NCBI GenBank assembly: GCA_963675925.2
Contig: CAXXIB010000002.1
Span: forward strand, 62,001-126,000
Direction of reading: 5' to 3'
DNA from: CAXXOK01 sp963675925
GTDB taxonomy: Bacteria; Bacillota; Clostridia; Christensenellales; Aristaeellaceae
DNA: 64,000 nucleotides
The notes beneath the pieces are model-generated. The model ran no database searches. It saw only the letters and a list, made by a program, of their open reading frames with translations, and had not been told where the DNA came from. Below are positions 35,750 through 44,191 of the stretch, one piece after another. Within the stretch, counting starts at the first letter, position 1, and every line of letters begins with the position of its first letter. Both the position numbers and the translations under genes were made by a program.

Positions 35750-36940
35750 TTATGTGCGGGCGTGCTTTTTCACGGCACGCTCCAAAAGTTTAAGTGCTTC
35801 CAGGGTCTGGCTGTGCGGACATGCGAAGTTAATCCGCAGGAACCCGTCGCCATGTTCCCGGTCAAAGAATGTACCTTCCATCAGAGCTACGCCCTCTTCA
35901 TAGGTCGCGTCCATCAGTTCCTTGCCGGACAGGCCATAGGCACGTAAGTCAATCCAGCCCATGTAGGTGGCCTCAATCGGCGAAAGTATGGCCTTGGGTA
36001 AGCGCTCGGCCAGTTCCCGCTGTAACAGCGCGCGGGCTTCGTGCAGGTATTTCATCAGCCCGGTCAGCCAGGCATCCCCGTGGGTGTATGCAGCCTGGGT
36101 TGCCTCCAGCGCAAAGATATTCTCGCCGGATGCGCCCACATGGTCCATGAACTTGGTAATCGCCGTTTTAATCGCCTGGTTGCGGGTGAGCAGCACCGCC
36201 TGCCGCAGCCCCGCGATGTTAAAGGTCTTGGTGGCACTTGTCAGCACCGCAATCTTAGCATCTTTGGCCTCATCCAGCAACAGCATGGAGGTAAACGCGG
36301 CGTTATCATACACAAAGCCGGCGTGAATTTCATCGGAAAGCAGAATGGTGCCGTAACGCTTGCAAAGCGCGTAGATATGCTCCAGTTCCTCGCGTGTCCA
36401 CACACGCCCGATGGGGTTGTGCGGGCTGCAAATCATCATCAGCTTCACGCCCGTGCCAAGCTGCGCTTCCAGCTGCGCAAAGTTGATGCTGTAGCGCCCT
36501 TCCTGATCCCGAATCAGCGTGTTGGGGATAATCTTGCGCCCGTTGGCAATGGCAGAGGAGAAAAACGGCCCGTACACAGGCGGCTGAATCAGAATAGAAT
36601 CCCCGGGCTCGGTCAGCGAAAGGATGGCGGCTTTCATACCGGTAACCACGCAGGGAATGGTCGCCTGCTCGTCGCTTGTCAGCTGCAGCCCCTGATGGCG
36701 CTTGTAATAGGCCAGCATCGCTTCTACTGCTTCATCACGCTGGAATGTATAGCCGTATATGGGGTGCTCGGCGCGGGCTTTCATCGCGTCGACTATCTCC
36801 TGCGCGCAGCGGATATCCATGTCCGCCACCCACATGGGCAGCAGGCCATCCTTTTCCCGTTCCCATAATTTGTCCCACTTTTCGCACGATGTACAGCAGC
36901 GGTCAATGGGGCCATCAAAAAACGCGGTATTGTATTTCAT
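35750..36940 (-). CDS. patB: MalY/PatB-type PLP-dependent C-S beta-lyase
   Basis: 396 residues, class I/II aminotransferase fold. The PLP lysine lies in TSATKTFNIAGLRQA and the preceding Asp in LLSDEIHAGFVYD. The opening FDGPIDRCCTSCEKWDK differs from the common RRGTNSVKWD but aligns with the MalY/PatB start. Such enzymes release thiol from cystathionine or related S-conjugates; true aminotransfer activity is possible. Overlaps the next gene by four bases. Confidence 0.88.
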   Translation of the reverse strand: MKYNTAFFDGPIDRCCTSCEKWDKLWEREKDGLLPMWVADMDIRCAQEIVDAMKARAEHPIYGYTFQRDEAVEAMLAYYKRHQGLQLTSDEQATIPCVVTGMKAAILSLTEPGDSILIQPPVYGPFFSSAIANGRKIIPNTLIRDQEGRYSINFAQLEAQLGTGVKLMMICSPHNPIGRVWTREELEHIYALCKRYGTILLSDEIHAGFVYDNAAFTSMLLLDEAKDAKIAVLTSATKTFNIAGLRQAVLLTRNQAIKTAITKFMDHVGASGENIFALEATQAAYTHGDAWLTGLMKYLHEARALLQRELAERLPKAILSPIEATYMGWIDLRAYGLSGKELMDATYEEGVALMEGTFFDREHGDGFLRINFACPHSQTLEALKLLERAVKKHART

Positions 36941-37566
36941 TGCTCTGCTCTTTTCTGCTCTGCGTCAGACAGGGCGTGCTCACAGCGGATTACCCAGAAT
37001 CCGCCTTTTTTTGCTACGGTTTCCACGGTTGCAAACAGGGTTTTGAGATAATTCAGTGCAGACGGCGCCCCTTGCTGCTTGCGGATGACGAGTATAAACT
37101 GCCCCCCGGCCCTAAGCGCTTTGGCGGCGTCTGCAAACATGCGATAGATAACCTGCTTCCCGGCACGGATTGGCGGGTTGGTCACAATCAAGTCAAAGCT
37201 TTGGTCTTTCACGGCGGCAAACCCGTCGCCCTGTAGTACGGTGGCGGATACGCCGTTTTCCTTTGCGTTTGTCTGTGCCAGCGCTACGGCGCGGTCGTTG
37301 ATATCGACCATCGTTAGGGTTGTTCCGGGGTTTGCTTTCTGAAGGCTCACACCAATGGCTCCATAGCCGCAGCCCATATCCAGCACATCGCCGGTTATCG
37401 TCTGGGGCAGCATATGAAGCAGCACCGCCGATCCCTTATCGATCTCCGTGCGGGAAAACACACCGCTGTCGGTGTGGAAGGTCAAGCTATGCCCGCGGTA
37501 GAGGGTATCTACCGTTCGTGGTTTATGTTCGCTTTCCGGTGTTTGGGTAAAATAATGGTCAGCCAT
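36937..37566 (-). CDS. RsmC-like class I SAM-dependent methyltransferase
   Basis: 209 residues from ATG at 37566 (another ATG is three codons upstream). Motif I is DMGCGYGAIGVSL; DLIVTNPPIRAGKQ is the NPP(Y/F/I) motif of N-methyltransferases such as RsmC. Its target is therefore probably a guanine of rRNA, but that is inference. The start overlaps the stop of the RsuA-like gene by eight bases. Confidence 0.85.
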   Translation of the reverse strand: MADHYFTQTPESEHKPRTVDTLYRGHSLTFHTDSGVFSRTEIDKGSAVLLHMLPQTITGDVLDMGCGYGAIGVSLQKANPGTTLTMVDINDRAVALAQTNAKENGVSATVLQGDGFAAVKDQSFDLIVTNPPIRAGKQVIYRMFADAAKALRAGGQFILVIRKQQGAPSALNYLKTLFATVETVAKKGGFWVIRCEHALSDAEQKRAEQ

Positions 37567-38302
37567 GGTTTTCATCCTTATCCATCCAGGCCGCACTGTG
37601 CAGCGCGGCGACCTCGTCCTCCCGCAGCGCTCGGTACTGGCCGCAGGGGATATCCAGTGCAATCGGACCAAACGCCTGCCTGTGCAGCGCGGCAACCTGC
37701 AGCCCAAGCTTGGAAACCATACGCTTGATTTGGTGATACTTTCCTTCACGGATACGCACCACAGCGCGGCTCATGACGGGAGAGGCTTCTTCAATCAACA
37801 ATTCAGCCGAAAGTGCTGTAAAATCCTTCAGCGCTATGCCTTCCCGAAACAAGGCGCAGTGCTCGACCGTGAGTTCTCCGTCCACCGTAACAAGGTACTC
37901 TTTCCATACATGGGTTTTTGGCGCAAGTAGGCGGTGGTTTAGCTGCCCGTCGTTGGTGAAAAGCAACAGCCCCGTGGTGTCCTTATCCAGACGGCCAACG
38001 GGCATTACGCCACGTATAAGAGCAGCAGGCGGCAGTAATTCCATCACGGTTTGGGCCTTGCGGTCGCGTGCTGCGGTTAGCAGGCCCGCCGGTTTATGCA
38101 GCATCAGGTACTGAAACGGCGTATCCGTAAGCCTTTGCCCATCCAGGCACACCGCCGCTGCTTCGGTATCGGCTTTGAACGCGGGATTGCGCTGCACCGC
38201 GCCATCGACCGTAACATGGCCCGCACGGATCAGCTTGCCCGCATCGCTGCGGGAGCGTTCGCCGGTTTGGGCCAGCAGTTTATCCAGTCTCGTTGCTGCC
38301 AT
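37559..38302 (-). CDS. RsuA-family rRNA pseudouridine synthase
   Basis: 247 residues. An N-terminal S4 domain (RLDKLLAQTGERSRSDAGKLI) is followed by the catalytic domain with VGRLDKDTTGLLLFTNDG, containing the catalytic Asp. The C-terminal KYHQIKRMV is the family end motif. RsuA modifies U516-equivalent of 16S rRNA; RluE/F relatives cannot be excluded. Confidence 0.92.
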   Translation of the reverse strand: MAATRLDKLLAQTGERSRSDAGKLIRAGHVTVDGAVQRNPAFKADTEAAAVCLDGQRLTDTPFQYLMLHKPAGLLTAARDRKAQTVMELLPPAALIRGVMPVGRLDKDTTGLLLFTNDGQLNHRLLAPKTHVWKEYLVTVDGELTVEHCALFREGIALKDFTALSAELLIEEASPVMSRAVVRIREGKYHQIKRMVSKLGLQVAALHRQAFGPIALDIPCGQYRALREDEVAALHSAAWMDKDENHG

Positions 38303-38305
38303 ACG

Positions 38306-39358
38306 TTAACGCGGGTATCGCTCGCCCTGTACCGGCGTGTCCTGATACAGCGGCGGGTTTGCGTCCTGTGTGCTCGGCGTTCCGTTTTGCATCTGCCCGT
38401 TTTGGCTGCGCAGTCGCGCGGTCGCAAAGCGCGATGTAAGTATGCGGCGTACAGGCGCAAGCGGCAGCCAGCAGGCCAGCAAGAGCAGCGATAGCGTGGC
38501 AAAGGGCACCGTAAGCTCCGGCAAGGAACCTTCACCGGTGATGAGATCAAGCATGCGCAGGAGGAAATCGGTCGTAGTATCCCTGGGCGCAAAATGTTGA
38601 TACAGCACAATCAGTACGGGGCTTAATAGCAGTAAGTTGACTAGCGCAACCAGCAGTTGCTGCCAGCGCCTGCGCCGCAGAGAACGCGATATTTCCCGCT
38701 TCGGATTTTTATCCAGCAGTGTAGCCTCCGCCCAGATATAGCGGTACGCGCTATTGCGCACCATACCAAGCAAGAACAGCGCTGCACATATCCCTGCAAT
38801 GATCAAAAGGAAGACAACACCTTCGCCAAGCCCGCCCGGCATATTGCTTTGCGTGCCGCCAAACAGACCTTTGATGAAATTTGTAATTCCCTGCCAAACC
38901 GCCGTGACCGATCGGCCAAACGAGTCGAGGGCCGCAACCGGTTTGGTAAACGCATCATCACCAGCGCCCATAACGTACAGCACTGCACCAAAGGCCAGCA
39001 TTGGGATGGCCCATTTTAGCATATGGAGCAGATACACTACCCCTTCGGCTAGTTTTTCCCCATACAGAGAAAACCCAAACGCCCTCTGCAAGGAAAACGG
39101 AATGCCCCGGCTGTGATCGGATAGCGCTTGCGCAAAGCTGAAACGCAGCGGCATTACTATGAAAATAAACAATACAGGGCTTAGCAGCGACAGCCACCGC
39201 AGGGGTGACCCTTCCGCAGACCAAACCAGCGCACCCAGCGGCAAGAGGGTCAATATAAACAGCACCCCCGCCAGCAACGCATGCAGCAGCAGGTACCCAT
39301 AGAACACAATGGGGTTTTGCACTCCGGAACGCCCGGACCCGCGTCTGACAAACTGCAT
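38306..39358 (-). CDS. Unrecognised polytopic membrane protein, weakly DUF975-like
   Basis: 350 residues with about six hydrophobic segments (near 18-42, 50-72, 105-130, 175-200, 238-262, 285-305). Between the fourth and fifth lies AYRYIWAEATLLDKNPKREISRSLRRRRW, reminiscent of the cytoplasmic ADNP loop of DUF975 proteins, but this is weak. The C-terminal 45 residues are polar (Q, N, P, T). No function can be assigned. It is packed three bases before the RsuA-like gene and follows another unknown gene. Confidence 0.65.
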   Translation of the reverse strand: MQFVRRGSGRSGVQNPIVFYGYLLLHALLAGVLFILTLLPLGALVWSAEGSPLRWLSLLSPVLFIFIVMPLRFSFAQALSDHSRGIPFSLQRAFGFSLYGEKLAEGVVYLLHMLKWAIPMLAFGAVLYVMGAGDDAFTKPVAALDSFGRSVTAVWQGITNFIKGLFGGTQSNMPGGLGEGVVFLLIIAGICAALFLLGMVRNSAYRYIWAEATLLDKNPKREISRSLRRRRWQQLLVALVNLLLLSPVLIVLYQHFAPRDTTTDFLLRMLDLITGEGSLPELTVPFATLSLLLLACWLPLAPVRRILTSRFATARLRSQNGQMQNGTPSTQDANPPLYQDTPVQGERYPR

Positions 39359-39384
39359 TGGTATTCCTCCGTATTCTCCGCCGC

Positions 39385-40431
39385 CTAGTGCAGCAGATTC
39401 GCGCTCATGGCAATCCAGCGTGGTGTATTGTTATACAGGTTCTTCAGCGCCTGCAGCATCGCATCGGTTGGGCGGATACAAAGCATAGAGGCCATCACCG
39501 CTTCTAGCTCTTGAAAGGATACATTCTGCTTGACCAGAAAGCGCAGGTCATCGGCGGCTTCATCCGCGCGCCATTCAGGCCGCATGTTGCCGTAGAGCTC
39601 GTTTTGCATGGCTTCGCTAATGGCCACTTCTTCGGAAAGCATTCCGTTCATGCCGCCCAGCAGTGATTCCTCCGTGAGTGTAATGGCGGCGTTCACCCTG
39701 CCCCCAAGCGTCCACAGCAGGCGGTAGGGGTCCGCCAGCGCGGGGTGCAGCAGCACCAGCTGACGGCTATCGTCGACAATATACTCAAAGCTTGCTTTGA
39801 TGTAACGGTCCGCAATGACCGTTGCCCAATCGGCTTCAGATTCGAGCACATCCCGCTTGAACATCTCATGCGGCTGATGAGCGGGCAAAAACCCGGTGAT
39901 ATACAAAAGACCGTGAATGGTGACATCGTACCGGAAGGTGCGGGTGCGTGCGCTGGAGTGTTCCTCCTTGGAGAACGCTTTCATCAGGGGCTCGCGCAAA
40001 TCCTGGGCCAATTCCAGCGTCCAGGCATCGCCGCCGGACTGGAAAAAGCACCACAGCCTGCGCTGAAGCGCTTCTGCGGCGGGGATCTCCTCCCAGTTTT
40101 TCGAGGTCAAACGACCGCCGTTGAGCAGAAGCTGTTCCAGCAGCGCATTTTCGGCTGAGGACAGGTAGTGCACTTCGTGGGGTAAAAGCTTCATCACCTC
40201 GGCGCGCAGCGATTCCACCGTCACCAGCTTGTCGCCCCGCGCTTCGGATGCGAAAAAGGATTGCTCAAACAACTGCTGGGCAAAGGTATTGCTTGCCAGC
40301 GGCGAAAAAAGGCTGAACTGTAGTGTATTGGCTAAACGGCGCTCGCACGCCTCAAACTGTTTTTCCCGCAGGATACTGAGGGTTTTGTCCGCCCAGTCCT
40401 GCTCAAGGGTCAGACCTGATTCTCTCAACAT
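39385..40431 (-). CDS. Unrecognised soluble protein, about 348 residues
   Basis: No signal peptide, membrane helix or recognisable catalytic motif. The sequence is mixed helical, with several W and F residues (for example LQRRLWCFFQSGGDAWTLEL) and ends RPTDAMLQALKNLYNNTPRWIAM. Codon use and spacing (31 and 26 bases to its neighbours) show that it is a real gene of this unit. Pairing with the adjacent membrane protein suggests a joint role, but nothing more can be said. Confidence 0.6.
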   Translation of the reverse strand: MLRESGLTLEQDWADKTLSILREKQFEACERRLANTLQFSLFSPLASNTFAQQLFEQSFFASEARGDKLVTVESLRAEVMKLLPHEVHYLSSAENALLEQLLLNGGRLTSKNWEEIPAAEALQRRLWCFFQSGGDAWTLELAQDLREPLMKAFSKEEHSSARTRTFRYDVTIHGLLYITGFLPAHQPHEMFKRDVLESEADWATVIADRYIKASFEYIVDDSRQLVLLHPALADPYRLLWTLGGRVNAAITLTEESLLGGMNGMLSEEVAISEAMQNELYGNMRPEWRADEAADDLRFLVKQNVSFQELEAVMASMLCIRPTDAMLQALKNLYNNTPRWIAMSANLLH

Positions 40432-40462
40432 GGTATTGCCTCGTGTGCTACGTTAGTGTCTG

Positions 40463-41536
40463 TTACGGTACCGGTGTAATCCAATGGAAGGGATCGTCCA
40501 CTTTGCCATACTGGATTCCGGTAAGGGTGTCGTATATTTTGCGGGCAATCGGGCCGATGGCGTTATCCCCAATCAGAACCTCTTCCCCTTTGTAGAATAT
40601 CTTGTTCACGGGCGAGATCACCGCCGCGGTGCCGGTGCCAAACGCCTCGGTAATCTTGCCGCTCTTTGCACCTTCAATTACCTCGTCAATGGGCACAGGG
40701 CGTTCTTGGGTTTCGTAGCCCAGATGCTTGGCAAGCTTCAAGGTGGAATCCCGCGTGATCCCCGACAGGATACTGCCGTTGAGCACAGGGGTAACCAGCG
40801 TTTTTCCTTCGTAGACGAACATCATGTTCATCGCGCCGACTTCTTCCACGTAGCGCTGCTCCACACCGTCCAGCCAAAGCACCTGCGCATAACCCAGTTT
40901 TTTGGCTTTCATACCGGCCAGAATGCTGGCGGAATAGTTGCCGCCTGTTTTGGCGATGCCAACCCCGCCGCGCACCGCGCGTACGTGCTCGTCTTCCACA
41001 TAAATGCCGACCGGCGCAAGGCCGCCCGCATAGTACGCGCCGCTTGGCGACAGAAGCACATAGTACAGGTAGCTGTCCGATGCCGACACGCCAAGGTATG
41101 CCTTGGTGGCAATCATCGTGGGCCGAATATACAGGGATGCACCGTCCACATGCGGTGTCCATTCCTTATCTACGGACAAAAGCGCAAGCAGGCTTTCGAT
41201 ATACAAATCAACAGGCATGGTCGCCATTCCCATCCGCGCGGCCGAGCGGTTCATGCGCTCAAAATTATCGCGGATACGGAACAGGTTCATCCCGCCGTCT
41301 GCCCTGCGGTAGCACTTTGCACCTTCAAAAATCTCCTGGCTGTAATGCAGTACCGAGCTTGCGGGATGCAGCGACAGGTTTTCAAGCGGTGTCACCCTGG
41401 CATCGTGCCAGCCCTTACCTTCGCTATAGTTGATCCGCAGCATATGATCGGTGAAGATCCTGCCAAACCCAAGCTTTGATTCATCCTCCGGTTTTGGTTT
41501 AAGGCTCTCCGCCCTGGTGATTTTGATGTCGTACAT
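40463..41536 (-). CDS. ilvE: Branched-chain amino acid aminotransferase
   Basis: 357 residues, class IV PLP aminotransferase of the larger (type II, eukaryote-like) group. Landmarks are HYSQEIFEGAKCYRR near the start, GVGIAKTGGNYSAS, and LDGVEQRYVEEVGAMNMMFV; LNGSILSGITRDS follows. It interconverts Leu, Ile and Val with their keto acids. Start ATG follows GGAGGGG. It heads the tightly packed leftward run down to holA, with the PG-binding protein gene 18 bases upstream. Confidence 0.93.
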   Translation of the reverse strand: MYDIKITRAESLKPKPEDESKLGFGRIFTDHMLRINYSEGKGWHDARVTPLENLSLHPASSVLHYSQEIFEGAKCYRRADGGMNLFRIRDNFERMNRSAARMGMATMPVDLYIESLLALLSVDKEWTPHVDGASLYIRPTMIATKAYLGVSASDSYLYYVLLSPSGAYYAGGLAPVGIYVEDEHVRAVRGGVGIAKTGGNYSASILAGMKAKKLGYAQVLWLDGVEQRYVEEVGAMNMMFVYEGKTLVTPVLNGSILSGITRDSTLKLAKHLGYETQERPVPIDEVIEGAKSGKITEAFGTGTAAVISPVNKIFYKGEEVLIGDNAIGPIARKIYDTLTGIQYGKVDDPFHWITPVP

Positions 41537-41554
41537 ACTGTCCCCTCCGCTCCT

Positions 41555-42553
41555 TTATGTTCCGGACGCCGGCATGGTAATGATAATACTCCCGGCCGTA
41601 TCGTCCACGGTAACGTTGATACCGGTAATGCGCACCATATCCTCCATCGGCAGGTAGAATACACCATCCAGAAGCAGTGCACTGCGGTTTTGAAGCGGCT
41701 GGGGCTGTGCGTTCTTTTCAAATACAAGGTCGCTTAAGCTGCCGTCATCACTGACCGTATAGGAAACCTGATAAAAGTCCGTAAACACGTTGAAAGCCAG
41801 TTCTTCCCCCGTATCGGTGTTGTTGGTGATAATTACATTGCCTGCGTTTTGCAGGATCTCCGTCAAAGGAATGTAAAGCGCTTCCTCCTGCTCCACCGGA
41901 TGCAAGACGGTATCCGTATCCCCAACGGTCAGCGTCTGGGTAAAGCCGTCGAACACAAAGCTGTATTCCGTCAGCAGTACAGGCGCATTGGGGTCGGGTG
42001 TCGCTGTCGGTGTAGCTGTAGGTTCTGCGGTCGCCGGTACCGGTGTTGGCGGCTCCGTTTCCGCCACTGCGGGCGCGGGCGTTGCAGGCGGCGGTGTTAA
42101 GGTAGCATCGGGGATAAACGCCGGGGTCGCGGTGATCGCGGGTTTTACACTGTCATACTCAAACAAAATGGTTTGCGTATATTTACCGGCGATACCATCA
42201 ACCGTTAACCCGTTACGCTTCTGGAACGCCTTTACGGCAAGGCTTGTTTGATTTCCGTACGCGCTATCGATATCGCCAACATCATAGCCCAAATCGAGCA
42301 GCTTTTGCTGCACCTTGCCCACCACTTCGCCCCGGTCGCCCAAGACCAATGTGCCATAGGCCGGATTGGCGGTGATGGCTGGCGTGGGTGCAGGGGTTGC
42401 AGCGGTTGCATCCACTGTAGCCGATGCGTAAATACCTGTGGGCGAGGGTGCCGGTGACGGCGTGATATTGGCCGTTGCCGGGTCAGGTGCAACCTGCACC
42501 GCGGAAACATACAGCATCGACATATACAAAAGTAAAGTTTTCAATAAATCCAT
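41555..42553 (-). CDS. Secreted peptidoglycan-binding protein with copper-amine-oxidase-type N-terminal domain
   Basis: 332 residues from ATG at 42553 with AAGGGGAG eight bases before; a GTG nine bases further up is too close to that site. The short hydrophobic start LLKTLLLYMSMLYVSAV is a likely export signal. Then come Thr/Pro/Ala-rich linkers, a PG_binding_1 domain (LGDRGEVVGKVQQKLLDLGY to GIAGKYTQTILFE), a second Pro/Thr linker, and a beta domain with LYIPLTEIL and FYLPMEDMVRITGINVTVDD typical of the copper amine oxidase N-terminal-like fold. No catalytic domain is present, so a wall-attached binding role is inferred. Confidence 0.82.
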   Translation of the reverse strand: MDLLKTLLLYMSMLYVSAVQVAPDPATANITPSPAPSPTGIYASATVDATAATPAPTPAITANPAYGTLVLGDRGEVVGKVQQKLLDLGYDVGDIDSAYGNQTSLAVKAFQKRNGLTVDGIAGKYTQTILFEYDSVKPAITATPAFIPDATLTPPPATPAPAVAETEPPTPVPATAEPTATPTATPDPNAPVLLTEYSFVFDGFTQTLTVGDTDTVLHPVEQEEALYIPLTEILQNAGNVIITNNTDTGEELAFNVFTDFYQVSYTVSDDGSLSDLVFEKNAQPQPLQNRSALLLDGVFYLPMEDMVRITGINVTVDDTAGSIIITMPASGT

Positions 42554-42592
42554 CGACGCCACTCCCCTTCACACATCAGGTATACCTCCTTG

Positions 42593-42622
42593 ATTATAGC
42601 ATGTTCTACCACATCTTCGCAA
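42593..42622 (-). promoter_or_regulatory. Promoter of the PG-binding protein (and perhaps ilvE) unit
   Basis: Minus-strand TTGCGA (42622-42617), 18 bases, perfect TATAAT (42598-42593). Confidence 0.6.
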
Positions 42623-42648
42623 TGAAACACGGGGCCGGAGCTGCGTTA

Positions 42649-43941
42649 CTATCCGGCATTTTTATCCAGTCTTCGGTGGGCGCGAGCCTGTTTGAGCGAT
42701 GCATCGGTTATCACCAGTCCCAGCGCGCCACGGTCAAGCTGGTTGATGGGGTCCAGCCACTTTCGAATCTGCGCGGGGGTCCAGCGCTTGGCGCGGATCA
42801 CCGGCAGGCAGCCGTGCAGGACACCACCGATGGCGAGCCCGTCGGAAAACAGGTCGGCTTCCGGCATATCAAAGAGCACGAAATCAAACTTCACATACAG
42901 TTTTTCAAGCAGCGCGGCAAACGAAGCCGACGCCATCAACTGCGCCGCCATACTCTGGGTATGGTTCTGGTCGACAAAATACAAATTGCGAGTTGAGGTC
43001 TGCATCATCACCTGTTCAATGGGGATGTTGGAGGCCAGGCAATGGATTAAATCTCTGTCGCCCTTCACCTGCAGGAGCTGCCCAAGTCTTGGCGCATACC
43101 AGTTCATATCCACCAAAAGCACACGGCTGCCCTGGCGGCATAGTTCCTGGGCGAGCATCACCAGAACCTCGCTTCTGTATTCCTCGTCCGTGCGCGACAC
43201 GGCGGCGACGCTTCGAAGCTTGTCCTGTTTCAGGCGCATGCGCAGTTTGAGCGTAATCAGCCGCAGTTGCTCATGCGTGTGGTATCCGGCAAAATCGTAC
43301 AGCGGCGGACAGTCCTCGGGATCGAAACGCCAATAGGCGGACAGAATGTCCTTGAGATCGGGGATCTCGGCCAGTACTGGCTGCGCAGCCGCCTCGGCAA
43401 TGTCGCCGGAGCGTATCAGCCGTGTGCGCCTTATGCAGTGCAGCAACAGGAGGATGGAAAGCAGAATAAATGAACCCAGCAGTACCGCCGCAATATAGCG
43501 TTCCCGGTAAAAGCGAATCGGGCTTTCCGGGACCCCGGCGCGAACCACGGCTTTGAGAACCGGTTCGTTCATGGAGTCGTTCATGACCGTAATCAGCGTA
43601 TCCGCAAGGGCGTTCGCAGCTTGGGCGGCCGCCAAATCATCCTCCGCCGAAACCTGTACAAGCAGCAGGCTGGTGTTGCGGTAGCGGGTGACATGGCTTT
43701 GCATGGTATCGTCCCACGGGGTGCCGTCCTTCAGCGCGTCATACTGAGCCCAGCGCATGCTTTCATCCGCCAAAGCGCTTAGCTCGTCGCTGCCGGTACG
43801 CAGCATAAGCACTTCCGCAACGGCTTCATACCGCAAAGGCATGTATACATACGCATACACGCCCATGCCCGCCGCCAGAACGATTGATGCCAGCAGTACC
43901 CAGACCAAGCGCCGTTTCCATAGATACAATGCGGCTTTCAT
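42649..43941 (-). CDS. Wzz-type chain-length protein fused to a BY-kinase-like domain lacking the P-loop
   Basis: 430 residues. Start ATG at 43941 has AGGGGG upstream; a TTG 33 bases earlier has no Shine-Dalgarno sequence. Two membrane helices (about 10-28 and 168-188) flank an extracytoplasmic Wzz domain. The cytoplasmic part resembles a CpsD/BY-kinase: QGSRVLLVDMNWYAPRLGQLLQV is the Walker A' region and FDFVLFDMPEADLFSDG the Walker B region. Where GEGKST should be, the sequence reads AAVSRTDEEYRSEV, without Gly-Lys-Ser/Thr, and there is no C-terminal Tyr cluster. It is probably a pseudokinase polysaccharide co-polymerase. No polymerase or flippase gene is adjacent. Confidence 0.8.
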   Translation of the reverse strand: MKAALYLWKRRLVWVLLASIVLAAGMGVYAYVYMPLRYEAVAEVLMLRTGSDELSALADESMRWAQYDALKDGTPWDDTMQSHVTRYRNTSLLLVQVSAEDDLAAAQAANALADTLITVMNDSMNEPVLKAVVRAGVPESPIRFYRERYIAAVLLGSFILLSILLLLHCIRRTRLIRSGDIAEAAAQPVLAEIPDLKDILSAYWRFDPEDCPPLYDFAGYHTHEQLRLITLKLRMRLKQDKLRSVAAVSRTDEEYRSEVLVMLAQELCRQGSRVLLVDMNWYAPRLGQLLQVKGDRDLIHCLASNIPIEQVMMQTSTRNLYFVDQNHTQSMAAQLMASASFAALLEKLYVKFDFVLFDMPEADLFSDGLAIGGVLHGCLPVIRAKRWTPAQIRKWLDPINQLDRGALGLVITDASLKQARAHRRLDKNAG

Positions 43942-44130
43942 GCAAACCTGGCCCCCTATCCGCGCTTTTTTCAAAGAATATCATATCCATAGTGGGTTGG
44001 CAAGCTGTGACAGCCCTCAAATATGATATAAATGTTGCGAAAATTTCATATTTGTAGTATTATTGTAACCGAAATAGAACAAATAACCGGAAAAACGTTT
44101 CAAACCACATCCATCCGTCTATTCTTGGAA

Positions 44131-44159
44131 TAAACAGGACCGGACAATCGTTATATACT
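44131..44159 (+). promoter_or_regulatory. Promoter of the SH3b/FN3 protein gene
   Basis: TAAACA (44131-44136), 17 bases and TATACT (44154-44159) precede the gene by 32 bases. The rest of the 250-base divergent gap is AT-rich without other clear signals. Confidence 0.5.
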
Positions 44160-44191
44160 TTGCACCCAAAACGTTACGGAGGCATCCGATT

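Noticed and set aside
40484..41479. 331-codon antisense frame over ilvE
   Set aside because: Shadow of ilvE with no start signal.
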